Shown piece after piece: positions 1 to 10,092 of a stretch of DNA of 64,000 bases; the stretch's first letter is position 1; the number at the start of each line of letters is the position of its first letter. Under the pieces are notes generated by a model. That model saw only the letters and a program-made list of their open reading frames with translations. It was not told the origin of the DNA and searched no databases. The position numbers and the translations under genes are program-made. The stretch is from Lachnospiraceae bacterium EP-SM-12S-S03 (lineage in GTDB: Bacteria; Bacillota; Clostridia; Lachnospirales; Lachnospiraceae): assembly GCA_020540725.1 (NCBI GenBank), contig JAJBSL010000001.1, forward strand, positions 124,001-188,000. Reading direction: 5' to 3'.

Positions 1-1
1 T

Positions 2-1828
2 CCGACTACCTATTTTATTGATGCTCTTGCTGAACAAGTGATTGAGGATCTGCAGAAAGAACCACTGAACTATACAGAAGCACAGGCACATAACGCGCTT
101 TACAGTGGTGGTCTCAAGATTTATGCGACGCAGGATGCCAAAATCCAAAAAATCGTAGACGAAGAGATCAATGACGATGACAACTATCCGTCCAGGGTAG
201 AAGTCGGTGTAAGTTACGCTCTTACTATCACAAGAGCAGATGGTACTCAGGATAACTACAGTTCCTGGGATCTTAAAAAATTTGGTAAAGAAAAATATGG
301 CGATAAACAAGGACGTCTGTTTAAAACAGAAGAAGCCGCACAGAAGCGTATTGATGAATTCAAAGCATCTGTTGCAGAAGAAGGCGATGTCCGTTATGAT
401 GAAAACAAAGAATTTACTCCGCAGCCACAGGCATCCATTGTTGTTATGGACCAAAAAACAGGTCAGGTGAAAGCCATTTCCGGTGGACGCGGAGACAAAA
501 AATCCAGCCGCAGCTTAAACCGTGCAACAGATACAAAAGAGCAGCCTGGTTCTTCTTTCAAAATTGTAGGTGTTTACGCCGCTGCACTTGATGCAGGCGG
601 AGAGTCCCTTGGTACCGTCACAAAGGACGAACCAATGACTGTTGGCGGCAAGACATTCAAAAATGCCTATAGTGGTTACAAAGGAAATGTTACGATGCGT
701 ACTGCCATTGAAGACTCTGTAAATATCAGTGCTTTGAAAACATGGCAGAATGTCACTCCACAACTTTGTATGGAGTACATTCAAAAACTTGGCATTGACT
801 CTATTGTAACTGCGGAAGAAGGAAAACAGCGCAGCGATAAGAAAAATGACTTAAATCTTTCTACTGCACTTGGCGGTCTTACCGATGGTGTTCATAACAT
901 AGAAATGGCCGGCGCCTATGCGGCGATCGCAAACGGCGGTGTTTACAACAGGCCTGTATATTATACAAAGATTGAAGATCATGATGGCAATGTTTTAATC
1001 GATAACTCCGGAGAATCCAAAACCGTTCTCCGCGAATCCACTGCTTATCTTCTGACAAGCGCTATGGAGGACGTTATCACAAAGGGTACCGGATATCAGG
1101 CAAAATTATCCAACATGGCCGCAGCCGGTAAAACCGGAACAACTACAGACAGATGGGATATCTGGTTCTGCGGATATACCCCGTATTACACATGTACCGT
1201 TTGGGTTGGCTATGATGATAATAAAGAGCTTCCGCTCGGAAATTATAACCAGATTTTGTGGAAAGCTGTAATGTCAAGGATCCACGAGGATCTTCCGTAT
1301 AAAGATTTTGAAATGCCGGATACCGTAAAGAAAATGAAAGTATGCTCCATCTCCGGTAAAGTAGCTTCCAGCACATGTCCTTATCATATGGAGTACATGG
1401 CAACAGATGGCGGTGGAGATAAAGTATGCACAAGCCATTCCGGTTATGAAGGTTCTGTAGGAGGCACTTCACCTAAAACCGATGATGACGATGATGAAGA
1501 TACTACCGATACCAACACCGACAACGAAAACACCAACACCGATAATAATACGAACTCGGATGATAATACCGACAACAACACCGATAATAACAACGGTAAT
1601 AATAATGGTAATAATAGCGGTGATAATAACAGCGGCAATAACGGCGGCAACAGCGGCGGCAACAGCGGCGGCGATAATAGCGGCAATAATGGTGGCAGCA
1701 ACGGTGATAATAATGGAGGCAATAGCGGCAACAACGGCGGCGATAATAGCGGCAATAACGGCGGCAACAATGGAGGAAGCAATGGAGGCAATAGCGGCAA
1801 CAACGGCGGAACGTCACCAACCCCGTAA
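2..1828 (+). CDS. Class A penicillin-binding protein (PBP1A-type), 5' truncated
   Basis: This is the C-terminal part of a bifunctional peptidoglycan synthase. The reading frame is open to the left edge, so the GTG at 38 is not the true start, and the membrane anchor and glycosyltransferase domain lie outside the window. The transpeptidase domain shows SxxK (SSFK, catalytic Ser codon at 551), SxN (SVN, 716-724) and KTGT (1130-1141), in order and at normal spacing. From about 1468 the protein turns into a roughly 120-residue Asp/Thr/Asn then Asn/Gly/Ser repeat tail ending in TSPTP. Such tails occur on clostridial PBP1 proteins and probably lie in the wall. It acts outside the membrane, cross-linking peptidoglycan. 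The family call is certain; the exact paralogue name is not. Confidence 0.95.
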   Translation, partial: PTTYFIDALAEQVIEDLQKEPLNYTEAQAHNALYSGGLKIYATQDAKIQKIVDEEINDDDNYPSRVEVGVSYALTITRADGTQDNYSSWDLKKFGKEKYGDKQGRLFKTEEAAQKRIDEFKASVAEEGDVRYDENKEFTPQPQASIVVMDQKTGQVKAISGGRGDKKSSRSLNRATDTKEQPGSSFKIVGVYAAALDAGGESLGTVTKDEPMTVGGKTFKNAYSGYKGNVTMRTAIEDSVNISALKTWQNVTPQLCMEYIQKLGIDSIVTAEEGKQRSDKKNDLNLSTALGGLTDGVHNIEMAGAYAAIANGGVYNRPVYYTKIEDHDGNVLIDNSGESKTVLRESTAYLLTSAMEDVITKGTGYQAKLSNMAAAGKTGTTTDRWDIWFCGYTPYYTCTVWVGYDDNKELPLGNYNQILWKAVMSRIHEDLPYKDFEMPDTVKKMKVCSISGKVASSTCPYHMEYMATDGGGDKVCTSHSGYEGSVGGTSPKTDDDDDEDTTDTNTDNENTNTDNNTNSDDNTDNNTDNNNGNNNGNNSGDNNSGNNGGNSGGNSGGDNSGNNGGSNGDNNGGNSGNNGGDNSGNNGGNNGGSNGGNSGNNGGTSPTP

Positions 1829-1867
1829 TTCCCATATTGCTTATATCTTCCACATTATAGCAATTAG

Positions 1868-1905
1868 AAAAAGTCTGATGGAATTCTATTTCCACCAGAC
1901 TTTTT
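1868..1905. terminator. Bidirectional intrinsic terminator between PBP and glcK
   Basis: An inverted repeat with arms starting AAAAAGTCTG and ending CAGACTTTTT forms a long stem around a short loop, with A and T tracts on both flanks. It lies between the convergent PBP and glcK genes and can serve both. Confidence 0.85.
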
Positions 1906-1925
1906 CATTATTTTCTTATTCTGTT

Positions 1926-2867
1926 TTATTTCAATACCAGCTTGGCTGCACCAAAAATTCCCGCATCATTTCCAAGCGTTGCCAAAGCAAAACCACACTC
2001 TTTATTTGCAAAAAACACTCTTTCCATAAATGGCTTTGTCACATAATCCAGAAGGATCTCCCCTGCACGCGATACGCCACCGCCGATTACAATAATTTCC
2101 GGATCCACAATGACTGCAAGGTTAGCAAGAGCATATCCTAAATACTGTCCAAATTCTTCTGCAATCTCACAGGCAACCTTATCACCTTCTTTTACTGCAT
2201 CAAATACAGTCTTTGCGCTGATTGCATTTATATTTTTTTCTCTGAGTACAGTAGCGTCCTCATTCTTTGCAAGACGCTTTCTTGCAAGACGTGCAATTCC
2301 TGTTGCTGAAGCATACTGTTCCAAACATCCTCTGCTGCCACATCCACACTTTTCTGTTTCATCATAATTCACGCAGATATGTCCGATTTCTCCTCCGGCA
2401 CCATGGCCTCCCACCATAATATGACCGTTGGTGATCACACCACCGCCTACACCTGTTCCAAGTGTAACCATAATCATATTTCTATGTCCAAGACCACCGC
2501 CTTTCCACATTTCTCCGAGGGCGGCTACATTCGCATCATTCCCAACTTTCACTTCGATTTCAAGCAGTTCTTCCAACTCGTGTTTTACTTCTTTATAACC
2601 CCATCCAAGATTTGCAGTTGCCTTTACGATTCCTGTTTCCATAACAGGGGCCGGAATTCCAACTCCAACACCAAGCACGTCTTCCTTTGGCAATTCGTGC
2701 TGTGCCATACGCTCTTTGATGGCTGCCGCCACATCCGGAAGGATATTCGCTCCTTCATTCTCCGTTCTTGTCTTGATCTCCCACTTCTCCAACACTTCTC
2801 CATCGAACTTAAAAAGTCCAAGCTTCACGGTTGTTCCTCCGATATCAACGCCAAAACAATATCTCAT
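1926..2867 (-). CDS. glcK: ROK-family glucokinase
   Basis: A 313-residue sugar kinase that should phosphorylate glucose with ATP to glucose-6-phosphate in the cytoplasm. The N-terminus carries the phosphate-binding motif DIGGTTVKLGLF. The middle carries TLGTGVGGGVI, then the ROK zinc motif CGCGSRGCLEQYAS. The length matches Firmicute GlcK. The ATG at 2867 follows AGGAGAG. It is the last gene of uvrC-hprK-glcK, 12 bp after hprK. This joins free-glucose phosphorylation to the catabolite-repression sensor kinase. Specificity for glucose rather than another hexose or N-acetylhexosamine is inferred from family resemblance. Confidence 0.9.
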   Translation of the reverse strand: MRYCFGVDIGGTTVKLGLFKFDGEVLEKWEIKTRTENEGANILPDVAAAIKERMAQHELPKEDVLGVGVGIPAPVMETGIVKATANLGWGYKEVKHELEELLEIEVKVGNDANVAALGEMWKGGGLGHRNMIMVTLGTGVGGGVITNGHIMVGGHGAGGEIGHICVNYDETEKCGCGSRGCLEQYASATGIARLARKRLAKNEDATVLREKNINAISAKTVFDAVKEGDKVACEIAEEFGQYLGYALANLAVIVDPEIIVIGGGVSRAGEILLDYVTKPFMERVFFANKECGFALATLGNDAGIFGAAKLVLK

Positions 2868-2879
2868 CGCACTTCTCTC

Positions 2880-3815
2880 CTATCTCTTGTTTGTCAAATT
2901 TTCCTGCACCCTTCTGTAAAGTTCCTGTGCAGCATTATATCCCATACGTTTCTGTCTGAAGTTAGCCGCTGCAGACTCCACGATAATGGCAAGATTACGT
3001 CCCGGTCTAATCGGAATAGAATGACACACAACTTTATTTCCAAGAAATTCTGTATATTCTTCTTCCAGACCAAGCCGGTCATATTCTTTGTCTTTATTCC
3101 AGTCTTCTAAAGTAATTACAAGGTCTATGTTCTGTGTCTGTCGTACACTCTGTACACCGAATAGCATCTTCACGTCGATAATTCCGATACCCCGAAGCTC
3201 AATCAAATGTCTAGTAATATCCGGAGCTGTACCTACCAAGGTATCATCGCTTACTTTTCTAATCTCTACCACATCATCTGTCACAAGACGGTGTCCTCTC
3301 TTAATCAGTTCCAAAGCCGCTTCACTTTTGCCGATTCCGCTCTCTCCCATAATTAAAACACCGACTCCATAGACATCTACCAGTACTCCATGAATGGAGA
3401 TACATGGTGCCAACTCTACATTCAGCCAACGAATCACTTCTGCCATCAAAGCCGAAGTCTTTCTTGTCGTAGAAAATACCGGAACACCTTTCTCATTGGC
3501 AATCCGTAATAACTGCTCATCCGGGCTAAGACTCGTACTAAAAATAAGGCAAGGAATCCCATATGAAAAAAGCTTCTCATACAGCTCCTCCTTTCTCTCT
3601 TCCGTCAAGGTCTGCAAATATGTGTATTCTACATACCCGATCACCTGCACACGCTCCGAATCAAAATGATCAAAAAAGCCTGTAAGCTGTAATGCCGGTC
3701 TGTTCACATCCGGCACTGTAATTCTTCGTTCTTCCATGTCAATATCCGGTGTCAGATTCTTAAGCTGCATCTTTTCTACCAGATTTTTTAACTCCACACT
3801 ATCTGTACATCTCAT
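2880..3815 (-). CDS. hprK: HPr kinase/phosphorylase
   Basis: A 311-residue bifunctional enzyme that phosphorylates and dephosphorylates Ser46 of HPr (and Crh-like proteins), the central switch of carbon catabolite repression in Firmicutes. The C-terminal kinase domain has the P-loop GESGIGKSEAALELI, followed by the family signature LVTDDVVEIRK and the conserved ELRGIGIIDV stretch. The N-terminal half matches the HprK N domain. The ATG at 3815 follows AAAGGAGA. It lies between uvrC (44 bp) and glcK (12 bp). Sequence and length are typical. Confidence 0.97.
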   Translation of the reverse strand: MRCTDSVELKNLVEKMQLKNLTPDIDMEERRITVPDVNRPALQLTGFFDHFDSERVQVIGYVEYTYLQTLTEERKEELYEKLFSYGIPCLIFSTSLSPDEQLLRIANEKGVPVFSTTRKTSALMAEVIRWLNVELAPCISIHGVLVDVYGVGVLIMGESGIGKSEAALELIKRGHRLVTDDVVEIRKVSDDTLVGTAPDITRHLIELRGIGIIDVKMLFGVQSVRQTQNIDLVITLEDWNKDKEYDRLGLEEEYTEFLGNKVVCHSIPIRPGRNLAIIVESAAANFRQKRMGYNAAQELYRRVQENLTNKR

Positions 3816-3859
3816 AGCCTGTCTCCTTTATTTTCATCTTCACTTACATGATTATATCA

Positions 3860-5698
3860 TTAATGAAAAAAGTTGTACACTTCCTTTGCAGATTTTTCGT
3901 TCATAGACGGAAGCTCTTTCAACTCCTCAACACTGGCATTGCGTATCCCATCCAGGTTCATATAATGTTTCATAAGTGCTTTTCGTCTTGCCGGACCTAC
4001 CCCCGGAATATCATCTAAAATAGAATGTACCTGCCCCTGACTTCTTAATTTTCGATGAAATTCAATGGCAAATCTATGTGCCTCATCCTGAATTCTTGTA
4101 ATCAAGCGAAATCCCTCGGAATTCCGATCGATGGGGATCTCTACATTATTATAGTACAAACCTCTTGTTCGGTGATTATCATCTTTTACCATACCGCATA
4201 CCGGGATGTGCAGGCGAAGTTTATCCAAAACCTGCAGCGCCACATTGACCTGCCCTTTTCCTCCATCCATCATGATCAGATCCGGAAACGTAGTAAAACT
4301 TCCAAGTTCCTTTCCTTCTTCTTTTTCTTTTAATCCATGTTCAAACCGTCTCGTAAGAACTTCTTCCATACTCGCATAATCATCTGCTCCCTGAACTCCT
4401 TTGATCTTGAACTTACGGTAGTCATTCCGTTTCGGTTTTCCCCGTTCATACACAATCATAGAACCAACAGATGCAAACCCATTTGTATTCGAAATATCAA
4501 ATGCTTCCATTCTGGAAATATTGGTAAGACCCAGAAGTTTCTCGATCTCCTTCACCGCACCGATCGTACGCCCTTCCTCACGCTTTAAGCGCTCTTTATC
4601 CTTACTCAATACAAGCTCCGCATTCTTTTTAGCAAGCTCTACAAGCTTTTCTTTCTGCCCCTTTTGCGGAACACGGATATAGACTCGATGTCCTCTTTTC
4701 TTTGTAAGCCACTGTTCCAGCACTTCAATTCCTTCTATTTCTTCCTGTAGCATCAGCTCTCTCGGAATATATGGTGTTCCTGCATAGAACTGCTTAATAA
4801 AGCTCTCCAAAACAGTACTTTCTTCCTCTTCTTTTGCAATCCTGAGGTAAAAATGATCTCTTCCGATCAATCGGCCGCCACGTATGAAAAACACCTGTAC
4901 AACCGCATCCTCTTCCTCTGTCGCAACCGCAAGAATGTCTTTATCCTCTCCATCGCTGTTTGTAATCTTCTGCTTCTGGGCAATCTGCTTTACACTATTT
5001 AAAAGTTCCCGATACTCGATGGCTTTCTCAAACTCCAGATTATCCGAAGCAGCCTGCATCTTCTCTTCCAAAGACTTTAAAATCGTATCATAATTTCCAT
5101 TTAAGAAATGGAGCGCCTGTTGGATATTCTCCCGGTACTCTTCCCTGGAAATATATCCCTGACACGGCCCGTAGCACTGCTTAATATGATAATTCAGGCA
5201 AGGACGTTCCTTCCCTATATCTTTCGGCAGATTCCGGTTACATGTTCGCACATGGTATAATTTCCGAATCAGATCTATGGTATCTTTTACTGCTCCTGCA
5301 CTTGTATACGGTCCGAAATACTTCGCTTTGTCCTTCTTCATCTGCCTTGCAAAAAGAATCCTTGGATACTCTTCTTCTACTGTTACTTTAATAAACGGGT
5401 AGGTCTTGTCGTCCATAAGCATAGTGTTATATTTCGGTCTGTGCTCTTTGATCAGGTTACATTCCAACACAAGCGCCTCTAGCTCAGAATCCGTCACAAT
5501 ATACTCAAACCTGGCGATATGTGTCACCATCTGATCAATCTTTGCCCCCTTGTTTCGGCTTGCCTGGAAATATTGCCGTACACGGTTCTTCAGGCTGATT
5601 GCTTTCCCTACATATATAATATCATCCTTCTCGTCATGCATCAGATAGACTCCCGGTTTTGCCGGAAGCTTTTTCAATTCTTCTTCTATATCAAACAT
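3860..5698 (-). CDS. uvrC: Excinuclease ABC subunit C
   Basis: A 612-residue nucleotide excision repair endonuclease that makes the dual incisions with UvrB. Residues 12-50 are the GIY-YIG nuclease ([22 protein letters not shown]). A UVR domain near residues 200-235 binds UvrB. An RNase H-like second nuclease domain contains [19 protein letters not shown]. The C-terminus has tandem helix-hairpin-helix motifs ([16 protein letters not shown]). The start at 5698 follows AAGGAAG. It leads the uvrC-hprK-glcK run; no convincing promoter was picked out upstream. Confidence 0.98.
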   Translation of the reverse strand: MFDIEEELKKLPAKPGVYLMHDEKDDIIYVGKAISLKNRVRQYFQASRNKGAKIDQMVTHIARFEYIVTDSELEALVLECNLIKEHRPKYNTMLMDDKTYPFIKVTVEEEYPRILFARQMKKDKAKYFGPYTSAGAVKDTIDLIRKLYHVRTCNRNLPKDIGKERPCLNYHIKQCYGPCQGYISREEYRENIQQALHFLNGNYDTILKSLEEKMQAASDNLEFEKAIEYRELLNSVKQIAQKQKITNSDGEDKDILAVATEEEDAVVQVFFIRGGRLIGRDHFYLRIAKEEEESTVLESFIKQFYAGTPYIPRELMLQEEIEGIEVLEQWLTKKRGHRVYIRVPQKGQKEKLVELAKKNAELVLSKDKERLKREEGRTIGAVKEIEKLLGLTNISRMEAFDISNTNGFASVGSMIVYERGKPKRNDYRKFKIKGVQGADDYASMEEVLTRRFEHGLKEKEEGKELGSFTTFPDLIMMDGGKGQVNVALQVLDKLRLHIPVCGMVKDDNHRTRGLYYNNVEIPIDRNSEGFRLITRIQDEAHRFAIEFHRKLRSQGQVHSILDDIPGVGPARRKALMKHYMNLDGIRNASVEELKELPSMNEKSAKEVYNFFH

Positions 5699-5806
5699 TC
5701 TTTTCTTCCTTTTTATTTTTTACTCATTTTATCTTACCATGTTTTTCAAAACAAAAAAAGAGCATCCCAAACTGATTTTTCGCTTTCCCCATTCTTCTGT
5801 CTTCTG

Positions 5807-6211
5807 CTTCTTATCCACCGTAATCACTTTGTCGTGGAATTTTTCCCACATTTCCGAATGGATCCACATATGGCACACTGTACTATAATAAATATTTCAT
5901 TCCCATGTCACATACTTTTGAGACATGTACCTTCATATCACGAATCTTTTTCATTGCCGGCTTCCAATCTCCACAAAATGCATACCGTATAATTATCTTT
6001 TTCAAGCGCTCCTGTCAAAATATCGATCACACACTTCATTGTGCCATCTTCCCGCAATATCCAAAATCGGGAAGTTCCATTCTACAGTAATTACGGCATC
6101 CTTCACATTTTCAGGAATATGTTCTAATCGTATTTCGGATACTTGACGTCCATCCGGCAACGCTAATGTCTGAAGCTGTAAATCCCCTTCTACATTGCAT
6201 CTGACTTCCAT
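5807..6211 (-). pseudogene. Decayed alpha-galactosidase (GH36-like) gene remnant
   Basis: A good start survives: AGGAGG-like site and ATG at 6211. A 69-codon frame then ends in PILDIAGRWH...FDRS, which resembles the region before the catalytic barrel of bacterial GH36-type alpha-galactosidases. The frame then shifts. From 5954 it reads MKKIRDMKVHVSKVCDMGMK then YLL, and a TAG at 5883-5885 sits where the family has Trp of LLWYSVPYV. After the TAG the frame reads YSVPYV. A second shift near 5864 leads to IHSEMWEKFHDKVI. At least two frameshifts, one nonsense change and a large internal deletion (catalytic residues absent) show a dead gene. The family is recognised from memory of motifs, without an alignment. 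Confidence 0.7.
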
Positions 6212-6341
6212 GTTAATTCCTCCCAGTTTTTTGCTCTTTGTTTTTGATAAAGTTATTATATAGATTGTTCCATTCTCTTAAAATGGAAAAATGACAAATT
6301 TATATGTACCAATGTCAAATTTTCATGCATTTTTCACAACG

Positions 6342-6375
6342 AAAAATCTCCACACCATAAAAGTGTGGAGATTTT
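6342..6375 (-). terminator. Intrinsic terminator of ftsH
   Basis: A perfect inverted repeat (AAATCTCCACAC / GTGTGGAGATTT) around a 7-nt loop, followed by a T tract on the minus strand, 12 bp beyond the ftsH stop. Confidence 0.9.
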
Positions 6376-6386
6376 CCTATAAATTG

Positions 6387-8378
6387 CTATTCATTTATTG
6401 ATTCATCTTTGTTCTCTTCTGACATATCCGGTAATACGATCACATCTTGAGAAGTTTCTTCCTTCATTCCGATACGGGATGGCTGCGTTTTCTCTTCATT
6501 CTCCGGAATTCCTTTCACTTCATGGAAAATCCGCATGAATTCTTTGCCTGTAATTGTCTCTTTCTCAATCAGGAACGCAGCAATCTTATCAAGTGCATCT
6601 CTGTTCTCACTTAAGAGACGTTTTGCTTCATCATATGCATCTTTCAGCATCTTCATGACTTCTTTATCAATCTCTCCTGCCGTTTCTTCTCCGCAGTTGG
6701 CAACCGGACGTCCGTCCAGATACTTATGTTGTACAGATTCCAAACCGATCAATCCGAATTTCTGAGACATACCATACTGTGTGATCATGGCTCTTGCAAC
6801 TTTTGTTGCCTTCTCAATATCGTTAGAAGCTCCGGTTGTAACTGTGTCGAATACAATTTCCTCCGCTGCACGTCCTGCAAGAAGACCAACAAGCATTGCT
6901 TCCAGTTCTTTCTTTGTATTCAGGAACTTTTCCTCTTCCGGAGTCTGCATGACATATCCAAGCGCTCCCATGGTTCTCGGAACGATTGTAATCTTCTGTA
7001 CTGGTTCTGAATCTTTCTGCAGAGCGCTTACAAGAGCATGCCCTACCTCGTGGTAAGAAACAATTCTTCGTTCCTCCACATTCATAATACGGTCTTTCTT
7101 CTCTTTACCGACAAGTACCACTTCCACTGCTTCAAATAAATCAGCCTGTGAAACAACCTGTCTTCCATTCTTAACCGCATTGATAGCGGCTTCATTGATC
7201 ATATTGGCAAGATCGGAACCAACCGCACCACTTGTCGCAAGCGCAATGGCTTCCAAATCTACCGTCTCATCCATCTTCACGTCTTTTGCGTGTACCTTCA
7301 GAACATCAACACGTCCTTTTAAGTCCGGTGCATCTACGATAATCCGACGGTCAAAACGTCCCGGTCTTAAAAGAGCCGGATCCAGAATCTCTGGTCTGTT
7401 CGTCGCTGCAAGAAGTAATAATCCCTTGTCTGTGTCAAAACCATCCATCTCAGCGAGCAGCTGGTTCAATGTCTGCTCACGTTCATCATTGCTTCCCATT
7501 GCATTATCACGACTCTTACCGATGGCATCAATCTCATCAATAAAAATGATACAAGGCGCCATAGCCTGTGCCTGTTTAAAAAGATCACGCACTCTGGACG
7601 CGCCGACACCGACATACATCTCAACAAAGGCTGAACCTGAAAGAGAGAAGAACGGAACTTTTGCTTCTCCTGCCACAGCTTTTGCTAAAAGTGTCTTACC
7701 AGTACCCGGAGGTCCTACAAGAAGTGCTCCCTTCGGAAGTTTTGCACCAATACTTGTATATTTCCCCGGATTGTGAAGGAAATCTACGACCTCCTGCAAA
7801 GATTCCTTCGCTTCATCCTGACCTGCTACGTCTTTAAACGTAACACCAGTTGACTTCTCCACATATATTTTGGCATTGCTCTTTCCAATGCCCATCATGC
7901 CTCCGCCCTTCGACATCTTCCTTGTGAGAAACACAAGTGCACCTACGAGAAGCGCTGTCGGAAGAACCAATGTCAGCATAACGTTCCAGAACATCATGGT
8001 TCCTGTCTTTGGAATCTCCTGTGTGACATCTACATCTGCTTCTCGCAGACGGTCAACCAGCTTGTCGTCATTCATCACACCCGTATAGTAATGCGGTGTA
8101 ATAGATGAAATGAGTGAATTTGTATTCTCCTTTTTCTTCGGTGTAATCTCAATACTGTCTGAACCGATTACAACCTTTTCCACCTGGCCTGCTTCTACCA
8201 TATCCAAAAATTTACTATATGAAATCTCTTCCGGATCCTTGCCCGGCATCAACTGATATAATCCTAAGACCAGAAATAATGTGATAATTGTTGTAATAAG
8301 AATAATCCCAAATCCTTGCTTATTATTCTTATTATTTCTAGGATTGTTATTCCTGTTTCTATTATTCTGATTATCCAT
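6387..8378 (-). CDS. ftsH: ATP-dependent zinc metalloprotease FtsH
   Basis: A 663-residue membrane-anchored AAA+ protease that degrades unneeded or misfolded membrane and cytosolic proteins. An Asn/Arg-rich N-terminus is followed by a first membrane helix (about 22-44), an extracytoplasmic domain and a second helix (about 128-150). The AAA+ module has Walker A GPPGTGKT, Walker B IIFIDEIDAIG and the SRH region ATNRPEILDPALLRPGRFDR. The protease site is HEVGH. The acidic, Glu-rich C-terminal tail is usual in Clostridia. The ATG at 8378 follows AGGAGGAGG. It is monocistronic, with its own promoter and terminator. Confidence 0.98.
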   Translation of the reverse strand: MDNQNNRNRNNNPRNNKNNKQGFGIILITTIITLFLVLGLYQLMPGKDPEEISYSKFLDMVEAGQVEKVVIGSDSIEITPKKKENTNSLISSITPHYYTGVMNDDKLVDRLREADVDVTQEIPKTGTMMFWNVMLTLVLPTALLVGALVFLTRKMSKGGGMMGIGKSNAKIYVEKSTGVTFKDVAGQDEAKESLQEVVDFLHNPGKYTSIGAKLPKGALLVGPPGTGKTLLAKAVAGEAKVPFFSLSGSAFVEMYVGVGASRVRDLFKQAQAMAPCIIFIDEIDAIGKSRDNAMGSNDEREQTLNQLLAEMDGFDTDKGLLLLAATNRPEILDPALLRPGRFDRRIIVDAPDLKGRVDVLKVHAKDVKMDETVDLEAIALATSGAVGSDLANMINEAAINAVKNGRQVVSQADLFEAVEVVLVGKEKKDRIMNVEERRIVSYHEVGHALVSALQKDSEPVQKITIVPRTMGALGYVMQTPEEEKFLNTKKELEAMLVGLLAGRAAEEIVFDTVTTGASNDIEKATKVARAMITQYGMSQKFGLIGLESVQHKYLDGRPVANCGEETAGEIDKEVMKMLKDAYDEAKRLLSENRDALDKIAAFLIEKETITGKEFMRIFHEVKGIPENEEKTQPSRIGMKEETSQDVIVLPDMSEENKDESINE

Positions 8379-8406
8379 AATCCTCCTCCTGTTTCTTGTC
8401 TCTTCT

Positions 8407-8435
8407 ATTATAAGTATCAGCTATCTATAAATCAA
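8407..8435 (-). promoter_or_regulatory. Sigma-A-type promoter of ftsH
   Basis: On the minus strand TTGATT (8430-8435), 17 nt, TATAAT (8407-8412), about 28 bp before the ftsH start codon. Confidence 0.75.
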
Positions 8436-8489
8436 TAAAAAGATTGTGAAAACTGTTTATCTAAATCTTAAACTTCTATAAATTTATCT

Positions 8490-8518
8490 TAGACAAATTT
8501 TACATTTTGTAGTATACT
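8490..8518 (+). promoter_or_regulatory. Sigma-A-type promoter of the DUF1846 gene
   Basis: TAGACA (8490-8495), 17 nt, TATACT (8513-8518), 49 bp before the start at 8568. It is divergent from the ftsH promoter. Confidence 0.7.
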
Positions 8519-8567
8519 GTTTTTTTAAGAATAAACGAGTATACAAAACAGGCAAGGAGATAAGATT

Positions 8568-10046
8568 ATGAAAGTTGGATTTGATAATGACAAATACTTA
8601 AAAATGCAATCAGCACACATACTGGAACGTATCAATCAATTTGACAACAAACTTTATCTTGAGTTTGGCGGCAAACTCTTCGATGATTACCACGCTTCCA
8701 GAGTTCTTCCGGGGTTTGCACCGGACAGTAAGCTGCGCCTGCTAATGCAGTTATCAGATCAGGCAGAGATTGTAATCGTAATCAGTGCCGGAGATATTGA
8801 AAAAAATAAAATTCGTGGCGACCTTGGCATTACCTACGATACAGATGTTCTTCGCCTGATGGATTCTTTCCGTCAAAACGGGTTATATGTAGGCAGTGTT
8901 GTCATCACACAATATGCTGGCCAAAGCAGCGCGAATTTATTCAAAACTAAGCTGGAAAAACTCGGCATCAAAGTTTACGTGCATTACTGCATTGAAGGAT
9001 ATCCGTCTAATATCCCTCTCATTGTAAGCGATGAAGGATACGGTAAAAATGAATATATAGAAACAACAAGACCCCTTGTTATCATTACGGCACCGGGACC
9101 GGGAAGCGGGAAAATGGCAACTTGCCTTTCACAGCTTTATCACGAGTTAAAACGTGGTGTACGTGCCGGATATGCCAAGTTTGAAACATTCCCGGTATGG
9201 AATCTTCCATTGAAGCATCCGGTAAATCTCGCCTATGAAGCCGCAACTGCAGACTTGAATGATATCAATATGATCGATCCATTCCACCTGGAAACTTACG
9301 GAATCACAACAGTAAACTATAACCGTGATGTTGAGATCTTCCCGGTTCTCGATGCAATTTTCGAGAAAATCTATGGCGAAAATCCTTATAAATCTCCTAC
9401 GGATATGGGCGTAAATATGGTTGGAAACTGCATCTGTGATGACGAAGTATGCCAGGAAGCATCAAAACAGGAAATTATCCGCAGATATTACTCTGCCCTC
9501 AACCGTATGTCCTCCGGTGATATCAGCGAAGATGAAGTTTTCAAGATTGAGCTTCTGATGAAACAGGCACATATTACAACCGATGACCGTCTCGTTGTTG
9601 CTGCGGCATTGAAGCGTGCAGAAGAAACGAATGGGCCTGCCGCTGCGATTGAATTGGATAATGGAGAAATCATTACCGGAAAGACTTCAAACCTCTTAGG
9701 AGCTTCCGCTGCACTGCTTTTAAATGCATTGAAACACCTTGCAAATCTGGCAGATGATATCCATATGATTTCACCGGAAGCCATTGAACCGATTCAGACA
9801 TTAAAGACAAGATATTTGGGAAGCAAAAACCCAAGACTGCATACGGACGAAGTTCTCATTGCACTTTCTATCAGTGCTGCCAATGACCCGGTTGCCCGTC
9901 TTGCATTGGAACAGATTCCAAAACTGAAAGGCTGTCAGGTGCACACTTCGGTTATGCTTTCTTCCGTAGATACAAAAATGTTTAAGAAATTGGGAATTCA
10001 ATTGACATCAGAATCAAAGAAAGAAAACACAAAGATTTATCAGTAA
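8568..10046 (+). CDS. DUF1846 (UPF0371) domain protein
   Basis: A 492-residue cytosolic protein of the DUF1846/UPF0371 family, frequent in Firmicutes. The N-terminal third looks like a Rossmann-type nucleotide-binding domain, with VIITAPGPGSGKMATCLSQL near residues 171-190 resembling a phosphate-binding loop. A later GNCICDDEVCQEASKQEI segment contains paired cysteines. The reaction is not established as far as I know, so no function is assigned. The start at 8568 follows AAGGAGAT. It stands alone between its own promoter and terminator. Confidence 0.92.
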   Translation: MKVGFDNDKYLKMQSAHILERINQFDNKLYLEFGGKLFDDYHASRVLPGFAPDSKLRLLMQLSDQAEIVIVISAGDIEKNKIRGDLGITYDTDVLRLMDSFRQNGLYVGSVVITQYAGQSSANLFKTKLEKLGIKVYVHYCIEGYPSNIPLIVSDEGYGKNEYIETTRPLVIITAPGPGSGKMATCLSQLYHELKRGVRAGYAKFETFPVWNLPLKHPVNLAYEAATADLNDINMIDPFHLETYGITTVNYNRDVEIFPVLDAIFEKIYGENPYKSPTDMGVNMVGNCICDDEVCQEASKQEIIRRYYSALNRMSSGDISEDEVFKIELLMKQAHITTDDRLVVAAALKRAEETNGPAAAIELDNGEIITGKTSNLLGASAALLLNALKHLANLADDIHMISPEAIEPIQTLKTRYLGSKNPRLHTDEVLIALSISAANDPVARLALEQIPKLKGCQVHTSVMLSSVDTKMFKKLGIQLTSESKKENTKIYQ

Positions 10047-10092
10047 TATAGAGATTTAACGTTCTTTCGCAAATAATTACTATCAATTTTAA

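Noticed and set aside
38..40. GTG as the start of the PBP gene
   Set aside because: The frame is open to the window edge and the upstream codons (PTTYFIDALAEQ) continue the PBP family sequence.
1444..2141. Long frames on both strands across the PBP tail (Leu/Pro-rich, Ile/Ala/Thr-rich, Cys/Tyr/Arg-rich)
   Set aside because: They are other-frame readings of the Asn/Gly codon repeats, without ribosome sites.
2379..3110. 243-codon plus-strand frame opposite glcK/hprK
   Set aside because: Antisense to two conserved genes and spans their junction; no start signals.
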